Positions 55,214 through 64,000 of a stretch of 64,000 bases of DNA are shown piece by piece. Origin of the DNA: CALAED01 sp035765195 (GTDB taxonomy: Bacteria > Actinomycetota > Actinomycetes > Streptosporangiales > Streptosporangiaceae); NCBI GenBank assembly GCA_035765195.1, contig DASTYC010000006.1:62001-126000 (forward strand), read 5' to 3'. How positions within the stretch are numbered: the stretch's first letter is position 1; each line of letters begins with the position of its first letter. Made by a program: the position numbers and the translations under genes. The notes under the pieces were generated by a model. It was not told where the DNA came from. It saw only the letters and a program-made list of their open reading frames with translations, and searched no databases.

Positions 55214-55648
55214 TCAGGTCGTGGGCGGCGGAAAGGAACGACGGAAGGTGAAGGCGTCGGGCGTCGGCCCTCTGGCGCGAAGAGTCGCGAGCCGAGCCAT
55301 GCCCTCGTCGTTGTCAGGCAACTCGCCGGCCGGCATCCACCACAGCACCGAGGGTGCGCTTTTCGGCGGTTTGAACCACTTCTTGCGCAGCTTGAGCGAG
55401 TCGGCGTGGGCACCGCTGTAGACGAATTTCCGAAGCGACTCGAGATCTTCCCAAACGGAGATGTTGAGCACGTAGGGGTTCTCAGGCAGATCGAACAACG
55501 ACTCGAGCCGCCAGACGAATCCAGCGGTCTTGCGGGCGAGCGCATCCACGACAACGGCCATCTCATGAAAGTCGGCCAGCGTTTCGGACTTCAACGAGTC
55601 GACCGCATAGATGATGTTGGCCTGGGCCAGGTGGTATCGATCGCTCAT
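55214..55648 (-). CDS. DUF3291 domain protein
   Basis: 144 residues. LAQANIIYAVDSLKSETLAD, AGFVWRLES, VLNISVWEDLESLRKFVYSG and the end SVLWWMPAGELP follow the DUF3291 (ferredoxin-like, monooxygenase/cyclase-like dimer) pattern. ATG overlaps the PKS stop by 4 bases, so it is translationally coupled to it. Relatives appear in polyketide clusters, where a cyclisation or oxygenation role is possible; function not established. Confidence 0.8.
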   Translation of the reverse strand: MSDRYHLAQANIIYAVDSLKSETLADFHEMAVVVDALARKTAGFVWRLESLFDLPENPYVLNISVWEDLESLRKFVYSGAHADSLKLRKKWFKPPKSAPSVLWWMPAGELPDNDEGMARLATLRARGPTPDAFTFRRSFPPPTT

Positions 55649-58600
55649 CGCGATATCTCCCCGAGGCCGGGCAGGTAGCCGATGTCAACGAAATATTGGA
55701 TGTTCGCGGCGAACATGTCCGGGCCGATCGGCGGGCAGCTCACACCGGTGGGCGCCAGCGCGTCGCGCGTCGCGTCGCTCCCGAACGTCAGGCTGTTCCA
55801 GCCTTCGGGGTTCAAGATGATCTCGGAGAAGATGTCGAGCACCGGATGCGCGGCGTTGCCCGGGTCGGAGCGGATCATGTCGGCCCACAGCATCGGCGGA
55901 AGCTCGGCGACGGGGTACCCATAGGCGACGAGTCCGGCGACGGCCGCGGCGAAGGGCATCCGCTCCGGGTTGCACAGGTGGAACGTCTCGCCCACCGAGT
56001 CCGGCCGGCGGGAAAGCGCGGCGATCGCACCGGCCGCGTAGTCCACCGGGACGACATCGTGGGTCAGCGCCATGTCCGCCGGAGCGGCGCCCACCTGGAC
56101 GCAGCCCTTCAGGATGCGCCACAGCAGATCATCCGTCTGGCAGGCGCCGGTCTCGCGGTCGCCGAACGCCCGTGAAAGCCGGTACGTCGCGACCGGCAAC
56201 CCGCGTTCGCGGGCGATGTGGACCAGCCCCTCGGCGACCCACTTGCTCTGCTCGTAGCCATGCGGAAGTGCCGAGAAGGGCCCCGTGGGAGAGCCTTCGG
56301 TCAGCGCCCGCCCCTGCGCGTCCGGCCGGGCGAAGACGGCCAGGGTGGAGACGTAGTGGACGGGCACCGTCCGGTGCAGTGCGGCCAGCCGGAGCGTCTC
56401 CTCCAAGCCGTTCACGTTCGCGGGCTTCAGATCCTCATAGCGGTACAGCAGATCCACGGTGGCGCCACAGTGGTAGACGCCGTCGACCGTACGGGCCAAG
56501 GCGTCGAAGTCCTCTTCGGACAGGCCGAAGCGGGGCCGGGCGAGGTCACCCACCACCGGGACGAGCCGGCCGGACAGTTCCTCGTCCCACAGCCGGTACC
56601 GTTGCAGCGTCTCCCGCAGCCGCCGGGTTCCGTCGCCGGGATCGGCCGCCCTGACCAGGCAGTGGACCGTCGCGGCGGTCCCGTCCAGCAGTTCCCGCAC
56701 CAGGAACGCGCCGACGAACCCCGTCGCCCCGGTGACGAACAGGTGCCGGGCTCCTTCGAGCGTGAGCGGCGCGGTGTCCGCGGCGGGGACGATGTCGTCG
56801 GCCAACTGGATCAGCGGCGCATCGAGGTCGTCACCGGCCACCGCCGCCTCGCCGGCGCTGTCGGTCATGGCCGCGGCGATACGCCGGGCCAGCGCCTCGG
56901 GCGTCGGCGTCTGGTAGACCGCGTTGGCGGGTAGGCGTTTGGTGAGCCCGAGCAGGTGGACGAGCCGGTTGCGCAGCTCGAGGGCGACGAGCGAGTCGAA
57001 GCCCAACAGCAGCAGCGACTCGCCGCGGGGGATGTCGTCCGCGGCGGGCAGGTTCGCCACCTCGGCGGCGAGCCGCCGCACCAGCCGGACCAGCTCCTCG
57101 TGCCGTTGGGCGTCGGACAGGCCGGCCAGGAAGTCGCGGAGCCGCTCACGCTCGTCGGCGGCCGCCTCCTCGGTCCGGTCGCCCGCGGTCCGGTCGCCCG
57201 CGGCGGGCCGCCGCGCATCCCGGGGAATGTCACGCAGCATTCCGGGCATCATGTGCCGCGCCTCATGTGCCCGGGTGAGGTGGATACGGCACGGAACGGC
57301 GACCGGAACACCGGCCGCACGGGCCAGATCGAACAACTCGCAGCCTTCGTCGGGTCCCAGGGGCAACAGGCCCCACCGCTCCAGCCGGGCCCGGTCGGTC
57401 TCGGTCAGCCCGCCGGTCATGAAGGTTTCCGTGTCCCAGGGTCCCCAGGCCATCGAGATGGCCGGAAGCCCCCGCGCGCGCCGGTGGTGTGCCAGCGCGT
57501 CGAGGAAGACGTTGCCCGCCGCGTAGGCGGCCTGGCCGGGGGTCCCGACCACCCCCGCCACCGACGAGAACATGATGAAGGCCGACAGCCCGAGATCCGC
57601 GGTCAGTATGTGCAGGTTGACGGCCCCGTCCACCTTGCTCCGGAGGACGCGCGTGACCTGCTCGGCGCTGATGCCGTCCAGCGTGGCGTCGTCGAGGACG
57701 CCCGCGGCGTGGATCACCGCCGCCAGTGGCCGGTCCGGGGGAACGGCGTCCACCAGCGCGGCCACGGCCTGGTAATCCGTGACGTCGCACGCCACCACCT
57801 GGGCCGTCGCCCCCATGTCGGCAAGTTCGGCCTGGAGGCCGGCGGCGCCGGGGGAGCTTTCTCCGCGTCTGCTGGCGAGCAGCAGGTGCCGGATTCCGTG
57901 CTCGGACACCAGATGCCGCGCGAGCAGGCTGCCGAGCCCGCCGGGGCCGCCGGTGATGAGTACCGTCTGGTCGGGGCCGGCCGGCGGGGCCGGCTCCGCC
58001 TCCGCGTGGAGCGGACCGATGCGCGGTGTGCGCGCCCGGCCGTCGCGAATCGCGATCTGGGCCTCTCCGGTCGCCAGCGCCGACGGCAGCGCCCGGACCG
58101 AGGAGGGCTCGCCGTCCACGTCCACCAGCACGAACCGGCCGGGATGCTCGGCCTGGGCCGAGCGGATCAGGCCCCACACCGCGGCGGCGGCCAGATCGGG
58201 TACGTCCTCGTCCGGGGCCGCCGCCACCGCACCTTGCGTGATCACCGCCAGCCGGGCCGCGGACCCCTCGGTACCGGCCAGCCACTCCCGCGCCTGTCCC
58301 AGGACCTGGACCACGTTCGCCCGAACCGCCTGGGCGAGCCCGTCGGCCGACGCCCGATCGGGAGTCGAAGGCCGCACGCCGGGTGCCTCGCCGCCAGGGC
58401 CCGGTGTGATGTCCAGCAGCACCTGGTCCGCCAGGTGAGCCGCGGCCGCGATGTCGCGGTGCGCGGTGACCGCCACGCCCTCGGCGCGGAGCCGGCCGGC
58501 CAGGGCGCCGTGGTCCCGGGCGACCACTGACAGGCCGCCACCGGACGTGCCGCCGGCCGGGGCGGTCAACGACGTCCAGCGGACACCGAACAGCGTCCGC

Positions 58601-61600
58601 CCGGCCGCGCTCCCCAAGACGCCGGCGCCGGCCGGCCGGAAGGCCAGCGCGGCGACCCGCCCGACCGCGTTTCCCGCGTCGTCGGCGAGGTCGAGGCCGA
58701 ACTCCGCCTCCCCGGTCTTGACGATGCGCGCACGCAGATCGCTTGTCCCGAGTGCGTGCAGACCGACCCCGGTCCAGGAGAACGGCAGGAGCGCCTTCCT
58801 CTCGTTCGCCGCGGCCAGGCAGCCGTGCAGCGCCGCGTCGAGCAGAGCCGGATGCAGGCCGTACCTCTTGGCGTCCGGGGCGATCTCCGTCGGCAGGCGG
58901 CATTCGGCGAAGAACTCCGTTCCCCGCCGCCATAGCCGCCGCAACCCCCGGAACGCGGGGCCGTAGGTCAGCCCGGCCCGCGTGGCCAGGTCATAGACGG
59001 CGTCCACATCCAACGGCTCGGCGCCGTCCGGCGGCCACGTCACGAGATCGTCGGCGGGCGGTTCCCAGGACGGGGACAGGACGCCGATCGCGTGGCGGGT
59101 CCAGTCCCCGATCCCGCCGGGCCGGGAGTGCACGGTGATGCGGCGTCTGCCCTCTTCGTCCACGGCGCCGATGGTCAGCTGGAGCTGGACCGTGTCGTCG
59201 GTGAGCATCAAGGGGGCTTCGATGACGAGTTCGTCCACCCATTCGGCGCCCACCTGCTCGCCCGCCCGCAGGGCGAGTTCGAGGAAGGCCGTGCCGGGCA
59301 GCACCGCACGCTCTCCGATGACGTGATCGCCCAGCCATGGATGCGTAGCGAGCGACAGGGAGGCCGTGAACAGATGCCCGTCTGTGTCGGCGAGCTCCAC
59401 TCCGCCGCCGAGCAGCGGATGGCCCGCGTATTCGAGCCCGGCTCCCGTGAGGTCGATGGTGGCTGTGGTTGTGCTCCTGGTGGTCTCGATCGAGTCGGCG
59501 AGCCAGTATCGCTGGCGTTGGAATTGGTAGGTGGGCAGGGGGATGCGGTGTGGGTGGGCGGGGGTGAAGTGGGTGGCCCAGTTGATGGGGGCGCCGTGGG
59601 TGTGTGCTTGGGCGAGGGAGGTGGTCAGGCGGGTGGGGCCGCCGTCGTCGCGGCGTAGGGTGCCGATGACGGCGGCGTCGGCGCCGGCGGCTTCGATGGT
59701 TTCTTGTAATCCCATCGCCAGCACCGGGTGGGCGCTGATCTCGATGAACAGGTGATGCCCTGCGCCGAGCAGCCCACGGACGGCACGTTCGAAATCCACC
59801 GGCCGGCGCAGGTTCTGCCACCAATAATCGCTATCGAGCGTCGCGTGATCGATGGGTTCCCCGGTCACGGTGGAGACCATCGCCACCGTCCCCGCCCGCG
59901 GCCGCACCCCGGCCAACGCCTCGGCCAGCGGCCCACGAAGCGGATCGACATAACGGCTGTGCGAGGCATAATCCGCATCGATCATCCGGGCCCGCAGTCC
60001 ATCGGCCTCACACTCGGCCTGCAACACCCCCAACACCTGCGGATCCCCGCAGACCACCACCGAACCCGGCCCGTTCACGGCCGCCACCGCCAACTCCGGC
60101 CCCCACCGCGCGATCCGCTCCCGCGCCCGCTCCACCCCCAACCCCAACGACATCATCGCGCCACTGCCCGCCAACGACAGCGCCGCCCTACTCCGCCGCG
60201 CCACCACCATCGCGGCATCCTCCAACGACAACGCCCCCGCAACACAAGCCGCCGCGATCTCCCCCTGGCTATGCCCCACCACCGCCGCGGGCTCCACCCC
60301 ATAACCACGCCACACCTGCGCCAACGACACCATCACCGCCCACAACGCCGGCTGAATCACATCCGCCCGATCCAACCCCGGCGCCCCCACCGCCCCCCGC
60401 AACACATCCCACAACGACCACGACACATGCCGCCCCAACGCCTCCGCACACTCCCCCAACCGATCAGCGAACACCCCCGAAGACTCCATCAACTCCACCG
60501 CCATCCCCGGCCACTGCCACCCCTGACCAGGAAAAACAAACACCGGCCTCGCCTCAGGCCACGCCACCCCACGCACCACATTCGACGCCGCCTCACCCCG
60601 CGACACCGCCCCCAACCCCGCAACCAACTCCTCCCGCCCCGCACCCACCACCACAGCACGATGCTCAAACCGCGACCGGCTCACCGCCAACGAAAACCCC
60701 ACATCCACCGGCCGCCGTCCCCCCACCACCTCAAGCAACGCCCCAGCCTGCGCCCGCAACGCCTCCTCACCACGACCCGACACCACCCACGGCACCACCC
60801 CAACACCCTCATCCACCCCATCCACCGCAACGGCCCCCACCCCGCCACCCAACCCCGCCCCCGGACCCTCCTCCAAAATCACATGCGCATTCGTCCCACT
60901 AATCCCAAACGAAGACACCCCACACCGCCGCGGCTCACCCAACCGCGGCCACGCCACCGCCTCAGCCAACGGAACAACCCCACCCCCCGACCAATCCACC
61001 TGCGACGACGGCCCCACAAAATGCACCAACCCCGGCAACACCCCATGCCGCAACGCCATCACCATCTTGATCACCCCAGCCACCCCAGCCGCCGCCTGAG
61101 CATGACCAAGATTCGACTTCACACTCCCCACCCACAACGGCCGCCCCACCCCACGACCAACCCCAAACACCCCCATCAACGCCTGCGCCTCGGCTCGGTC
61201 ACCGGCCCTCGTCCCCGATCCGTGGCCCTCCACGGCATCGATGTCCGCCGCCGACAGGCCCGCATTGGACAAAGCCTTGATGATCAGCCGTTGCTGTGCG
61301 GAGGCACTGGGAACCGCCAGGCTCTCGGTGGCACCGTCGGAGTTGACGGCCGAGCCGCGGATCACCGCCCACACCGGATGACCCTTCTCAACGGCGTCCG
61401 ACAACCGCTCGAGAAGCAACAACCCGGCCCCCTCCGACCAAACGGCGCCGTCCGCGTCGGCGGAGAAGGGCTTCGACCGCCCATCCGGCGCCAGTCCCCG
61501 CTGCCGGGAGAACTCCGTGAACAACCCGGGGGTGGGCGCGAGGGAGACACCGCCGGCGAGCGCGAGGTCGCATTCGGACGCCCGCAGCGACTGGACGGCC

Positions 61601-62184
61601 AGGTGGACCGCGACCAAGGAACCGGACGATGCCGTGTCAACGGTGACGACGGGCCCGGTAACGCCGAGTGTGTAGGCGATCCGGCCGCTGACCGCTCCGG
61701 GAGTGGTCCCCGTCAGCATCAGCCCCGCGTATTCCCTGGGCGCCGCGTGCAGCGGCGGCCCGTATTCCGTCGACAGTCGCGCGACGAAAACGCCGGCGTC
61801 CGCGCCGCGCAGCGACAGGGGATCGATCCAGGCCCGCTCGCACGCCTCCCATGCCACTTCGAGCAAGATGCGCTGTTCCGGGTGCATGGCGATGGCCTCA
61901 CGCGGCGAGATCCCGAAGAACCCCGCGTCGAAATAGGCGGCGTCATGCAGGAACCCGCCCTGCTGGACATAGGTCGTTCCCGCATGATCCGGGTCCGGAT
62001 GAAAAAGACCCTCCGTATCCCAACCCCGATCGACAGGGAACGGTGTGATGGCGTCGCCGCCCGACGCCACCAGCTCCCACAAGCCCTCCGGAGACGACAC
62101 TTCCCCGGGGAACCGGCACGCCATACCGACGATCGCGATGGGATCGCGATCCGGGGTCCCGGCTAAGCCGTCAACGTCAACCAT
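55645..62184 (-). CDS. One-module type I PKS: KS(Ser)-AT-DH-KR-ACP-thioester reductase
   Basis: 2179 residues. KS (about 14-440) has both catalytic His (EGHGSGT, NLGHAQ), but the nucleophile is Ser186 (VDTASSGS instead of DTACSSS). AT (about 547-840) has active Ser639 in GHSQGE and YASHS/RADVIQP motifs of methylmalonyl-type loading. DH has His948 and Asp1116. KR has GGPGGLG, Tyr1554 and LDD (B-type). ACP carries Ser1731 in GFDSL. The C-terminal reductase (about 1813-2179) has TGATGFVG and Tyr1977/Lys1981, so the chain leaves as aldehyde or alcohol. No ER. CCR and acyl-CoA dehydrogenase in the operon point to an alkylmalonyl extender. Confidence 0.93.
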   Translation of the reverse strand: MVDVDGLAGTPDRDPIAIVGMACRFPGEVSSPEGLWELVASGGDAITPFPVDRGWDTEGLFHPDPDHAGTTYVQQGGFLHDAAYFDAGFFGISPREAIAMHPEQRILLEVAWEACERAWIDPLSLRGADAGVFVARLSTEYGPPLHAAPREYAGLMLTGTTPGAVSGRIAYTLGVTGPVVTVDTASSGSLVAVHLAVQSLRASECDLALAGGVSLAPTPGLFTEFSRQRGLAPDGRSKPFSADADGAVWSEGAGLLLLERLSDAVEKGHPVWAVIRGSAVNSDGATESLAVPSASAQQRLIIKALSNAGLSAADIDAVEGHGSGTRAGDRAEAQALMGVFGVGRGVGRPLWVGSVKSNLGHAQAAAGVAGVIKMVMALRHGVLPGLVHFVGPSSQVDWSGGGVVPLAEAVAWPRLGEPRRCGVSSFGISGTNAHVILEEGPGAGLGGGVGAVAVDGVDEGVGVVPWVVSGRGEEALRAQAGALLEVVGGRRPVDVGFSLAVSRSRFEHRAVVVGAGREELVAGLGAVSRGEAASNVVRGVAWPEARPVFVFPGQGWQWPGMAVELMESSGVFADRLGECAEALGRHVSWSLWDVLRGAVGAPGLDRADVIQPALWAVMVSLAQVWRGYGVEPAAVVGHSQGEIAAACVAGALSLEDAAMVVARRSRAALSLAGSGAMMSLGLGVERARERIARWGPELAVAAVNGPGSVVVCGDPQVLGVLQAECEADGLRARMIDADYASHSRYVDPLRGPLAEALAGVRPRAGTVAMVSTVTGEPIDHATLDSDYWWQNLRRPVDFERAVRGLLGAGHHLFIEISAHPVLAMGLQETIEAAGADAAVIGTLRRDDGGPTRLTTSLAQAHTHGAPINWATHFTPAHPHRIPLPTYQFQRQRYWLADSIETTRSTTTATIDLTGAGLEYAGHPLLGGGVELADTDGHLFTASLSLATHPWLGDHVIGERAVLPGTAFLELALRAGEQVGAEWVDELVIEAPLMLTDDTVQLQLTIGAVDEEGRRRITVHSRPGGIGDWTRHAIGVLSPSWEPPADDLVTWPPDGAEPLDVDAVYDLATRAGLTYGPAFRGLRRLWRRGTEFFAECRLPTEIAPDAKRYGLHPALLDAALHGCLAAANERKALLPFSWTGVGLHALGTSDLRARIVKTGEAEFGLDLADDAGNAVGRVAALAFRPAGAGVLGSAAGRTLFGVRWTSLTAPAGGTSGGGLSVVARDHGALAGRLRAEGVAVTAHRDIAAAAHLADQVLLDITPGPGGEAPGVRPSTPDRASADGLAQAVRANVVQVLGQAREWLAGTEGSAARLAVITQGAVAAAPDEDVPDLAAAAVWGLIRSAQAEHPGRFVLVDVDGEPSSVRALPSALATGEAQIAIRDGRARTPRIGPLHAEAEPAPPAGPDQTVLITGGPGGLGSLLARHLVSEHGIRHLLLASRRGESSPGAAGLQAELADMGATAQVVACDVTDYQAVAALVDAVPPDRPLAAVIHAAGVLDDATLDGISAEQVTRVLRSKVDGAVNLHILTADLGLSAFIMFSSVAGVVGTPGQAAYAAGNVFLDALAHHRRARGLPAISMAWGPWDTETFMTGGLTETDRARLERWGLLPLGPDEGCELFDLARAAGVPVAVPCRIHLTRAHEARHMMPGMLRDIPRDARRPAAGDRTAGDRTEEAAADERERLRDFLAGLSDAQRHEELVRLVRRLAAEVANLPAADDIPRGESLLLLGFDSLVALELRNRLVHLLGLTKRLPANAVYQTPTPEALARRIAAAMTDSAGEAAVAGDDLDAPLIQLADDIVPAADTAPLTLEGARHLFVTGATGFVGAFLVRELLDGTAATVHCLVRAADPGDGTRRLRETLQRYRLWDEELSGRLVPVVGDLARPRFGLSEEDFDALARTVDGVYHCGATVDLLYRYEDLKPANVNGLEETLRLAALHRTVPVHYVSTLAVFARPDAQGRALTEGSPTGPFSALPHGYEQSKWVAEGLVHIARERGLPVATYRLSRAFGDRETGACQTDDLLWRILKGCVQVGAAPADMALTHDVVPVDYAAGAIAALSRRPDSVGETFHLCNPERMPFAAAVAGLVAYGYPVAELPPMLWADMIRSDPGNAAHPVLDIFSEIILNPEGWNSLTFGSDATRDALAPTGVSCPPIGPDMFAANIQYFVDIGYLPGLGEISR

Positions 62185-62579
62185 GCTCGGCGGGCGTTGC
62201 TAATCGCAGGCTCCGATGTGCCTGATCCGCGTACTCAGAAATGGGTCGTCCTCCAAGTACCAGGGTTGAATCACGTCAGGTGGCCACGGCCGGGGCCGAG
62301 AAGAGTTGATCATTAACGAGTCAATGACCGGCGCGTCAAGAGAGTCGAAGACCTTGTCAAGGTCACGGCAAATGTACCCCACGGGCGAGGAGGAATAAAA
62401 TGTGACGAAAGCCACAAAGCTGACACCCATGGGGGCCAGTGGACGCAGGAGCGGGATGAGCGGCCGCGACGCGGCCTGTGGGCCCTGTGAGCCACGGGAC
62501 CCCGTGGGCCTGGGGATGCCCGATCAGGATGCCGGCCGCCCGCTTACGGACCTGATGCTCCGGAGGCGAAGATGCCGAC
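62185..62579. other. Divergent intergenic region upstream of the PKS
   Basis: About 400 bases between the PKS and CMD/AhpD-like genes. A 76-codon frame at 62200-62430 on the minus strand lacks third-position G/C bias and is judged non-coding. It contains a promoter candidate at 62311-62339. Confidence 0.5.
62311..62339 (-). promoter_or_regulatory. Candidate promoter of the PKS operon
   Basis: Coding strand TTGACG, 17-base spacer, TTAATG: a near-consensus -35 with a fair -10. It would start transcription near 62305, leaving a leader of about 120 bases before the PKS ATG. Confidence 0.4.
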
Positions 62580-63176
62580 ATGAGCTACCTCCGTACACCC
62601 GATGAGAACGACGCCGATGATCGCGTCGCCCGTCTCTACGCAGCCGATCTCAGCATGCTGGGATATGTCGCCAACTACACCAAGGTGTTCGCGTTGCGCC
62701 CGGACGTCTACTCGGCCTGGGCGCAGCTCAATACCGCGATCATCGCGGGCATGGACCGCCGTCGGTACGAGCTGGTCACCCTGGCCGCCGCTCGGCAACT
62801 GCGCTCCAGCTACTGCGCTCTCGCGCACGGAAAGGTCCTGCGGGACCGATACCACGATGCGGACACCGTGCACGCGATCGCCACGGATCAGCCGACCGCC
62901 GACCTCGAACCTGTCGACATGGCGATCATCGCCTTCGCGGAAAAGGTGGTCACCGACGCTCCGGGCATCACCCCCGCCGACATCCACGAGCTTCGCCACC
63001 GCGGGTTGTCGGACACCGACATCTTCCAGATCGTGGTGTGCGCCGCCGCCCGATGCTTCTTCAGCACCGTGCTCGACGCCGTCGGGGCCGAGCCCGACGC
63101 CCACTACCGCACGTCGCTGGAGCCCGAGCTCCAAGACGCCCTCACCTTCGGGCGGCCCATCGCCGACGGCCGATAG
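62580..63176 (+). CDS. AhpD/carboxymuconolactone decarboxylase-like protein
   Basis: 198 residues. The AhpD-like core is LVTLAAARQLRSSYCALAHG, with the Cys-x3-His of the active site but Ser at the first Cys position (SSYC instead of CxxC). It ends with the YRTSLEPELQDAL tail seen in peroxidase-related CMD proteins. It is divergent from the PKS and probably part of the cluster. The start ATG lies 12 bases after GGAGGCGAAG. Role unknown. Confidence 0.82.
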   Translation: MSYLRTPDENDADDRVARLYAADLSMLGYVANYTKVFALRPDVYSAWAQLNTAIIAGMDRRRYELVTLAAARQLRSSYCALAHGKVLRDRYHDADTVHAIATDQPTADLEPVDMAIIAFAEKVVTDAPGITPADIHELRHRGLSDTDIFQIVVCAAARCFFSTVLDAVGAEPDAHYRTSLEPELQDALTFGRPIADGR

Positions 63177-63252
63177 CGGGCGCGGCTTCTCGTGGTCGGC
63201 GGGCTCGCGCGGCCCACGCCGAGCCCCATGCCGAGCCTCGCGACCGAACGCC

Positions 63253-64000
63253 TCATTCGGCACCCGCGGCGAGTCGTGAGAACAGATCGACGCAGTCGTC
63301 GGCGAGCCGTTCTCGATAGGGACCCAGCCAATCGGCGAGCTCCGCGAGCATTGCTTCGATCCGGTCCTCCGGTGCCGCGGTCGCGGCGTCGTCCACCTGC
63401 GTGCAGGCATCGCGCAGAGCCAGCCTGGCGGCGTGCGCGTGCGGATGGGCGACCTGGATGTCGCGGTACACCTCGGGGGTGCCGGTGACGATACGGGCGA
63501 GCAACGCCAGCAAGGTGCGATGCGGAGGCGGGCCGGCGGCCACCAACGTGGCTATATCGGCGTCCAGGATCTGCAGCGCTCGGCCAAAGGCCAGAATGCC
63601 GGCGTGCGTGGCGACCTGGAGCGCCGCCGTGAGCCGGTCGTGGTCGGCCGCCGAGACCGGTACGAGGCGGCCGCCGCCGGCGCGGATCAACGTCTGCAGG
63701 CGGCGGCTTCGCTCACCGCCGCGCACCTCGACGATGACCACGGGGCGGCCCTGGAAGCCCAGGTCGGGAGCGAACATGGGGTTCACGCCGAGAGCCTCGA
63801 GGCCATGCCGGTCGGCGGCCCGCTCCATCGCATCGGCGATGGGCGCCTTGACCGACAGCGTCTCCGCCAGCAGCGCCCCCCGCCGCAGGTGCGGAGCGAC
63901 CGCCGCCGTCGCCGCGGCGCCGATGTCCGCGGGCACCGCGAGGACAACGACGTCCGCCCGGGCCAACTCGGCGGTCAACCGCGGGTCCGGCGAACGGACG
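63253..64000 (-). CDS. Prephenate/arogenate dehydrogenase-like protein (partial, N-terminus outside window)
   Basis: About 249 residues are visible, open to the window edge; the visible frame starts RSPDPRLTAELARADVVVLA, so the Rossmann glycine motif lies beyond. TyrA family features are VVVLAVPADI, ETLSVKAPIADAME and GVNPMFAPDLGFQGRPVVIV. The segment where canonical TyrA has HPMFGP is NPMFAP, as I recall in amino-deoxyprephenate dehydrogenases of antibiotic pathways. It may act in secondary metabolism of an aromatic unit (inference). Convergent with the AhpD-like gene. Confidence 0.82.
   Translation of the reverse strand, partial: VRSPDPRLTAELARADVVVLAVPADIGAAATAAVAPHLRRGALLAETLSVKAPIADAMERAADRHGLEALGVNPMFAPDLGFQGRPVVIVEVRGGERSRRLQTLIRAGGGRLVPVSAADHDRLTAALQVATHAGILAFGRALQILDADIATLVAAGPPPHRTLLALLARIVTGTPEVYRDIQVAHPHAHAARLALRDACTQVDDAATAAPEDRIEAMLAELADWLGPYRERLADDCVDLFSRLAAGAE

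Noticed and set aside
59728..62166. An 812-codon open frame opposite the PKS
   Set aside because: Pro/His/Arg-rich shadow of the KS-AT segment, produced by its unusual codon usage; no domain or start signal.
62200..62430. 76-codon minus-strand frame just upstream of the PKS
   Set aside because: Third positions are not G/C-biased, there is no clear ribosome-binding site, and it covers the likely promoter.

Overview
The window comes from a high-GC, probably filamentous actinomycete, most like Streptosporangiales/Thermomonosporaceae. Support: third codon positions are overwhelmingly G/C, dTMP kinase is fused to an MFS transporter, a chaplin gene is present, and there are F420-type oxidoreductases, DUF5703 and DUF5994 proteins and a type I polyketide synthase (PKS). 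This taxonomic reading is inference; no rRNA is present.

Layout. Positions 1-10.5 kb are housekeeping: holB, MFS-tmk and topA on the minus strand, a DUF5703 protein, a five-repeat chaplin with a secreted neighbour, an M20 peptidase and tRNA-Leu(GAG). Positions 10.7-14.3 kb hold small accessory genes (STAS, DUF5994, membrane peptide) with a tyrosine recombinase and a YihY protein. Positions 14.8-24.0 kb are a fucosylated-glycan locus: GH95 alpha-fucosidase, two ABC permeases and a binding lipoprotein run leftward; a divergent LacI regulator, a remnant dehydrogenase gene, ThuA and a Gfo/Idh/MocA dehydrogenase run rightward. TTGCGCAA palindromes lie between the two arms. Positions 24-28.4 kb hold small proteins, a CBM2 cellulose-binding secreted protein and an SDR.

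Positions 28.6-31.7 kb are the most unusual locus: a nucleotide-cyclase-like protein and a STAND-like protein with a degenerate P-loop, coupled by an ATGA overlap. The C-terminus of the first and the N-terminus of the second share a short motif (GTGSQNAFGNTIGRDL versus GEGTQTAFGNTVSGDL). This is the arrangement of bacterial amyloid-signalling (NLR/effector) pairs and suggests an uncharacterised conflict or defence system.

Positions 31.9-42.3 kb hold a secreted beta-repeat protein, a LysR-controlled FAD monooxygenase plus MetE-like pair, a DHFR-fold reductase with a BBE-type FAD oxidase opposite a MocR regulator, an LLM oxidoreductase and a DUF2007 protein. Positions 42.5-50.3 kb are a tightly overlapping minus-strand catabolic operon: MFS importer, metallo-beta-lactamase-fold lactonase, SDR, two 3-hydroxyisobutyrate-dehydrogenase-like enzymes, cupin, carboxymuconolactone decarboxylase, GntR regulator and a CMD-CBS-BON reading frame. 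A FadR-type palindrome sits upstream of the first gene.

Positions 50.5-64.0 kb look like a small polyketide cluster: fatty-acid desaturase, DMT exporter, crotonyl-CoA carboxylase/reductase homologue, acyl-CoA dehydrogenase, DUF3291 protein, a one-module PKS (KS-AT-DH-KR-ACP-thioester reductase) whose KS active-site Cys is Ser, an AhpD-like protein and a partial TyrA-like dehydrogenase. The CCR homologue would supply an alkylmalonyl extender and the reductase domain would release an aldehyde or alcohol. Part of the PKS gene (KS C-terminus through AT) has clearly different codon usage, suggesting a recombined module segment.
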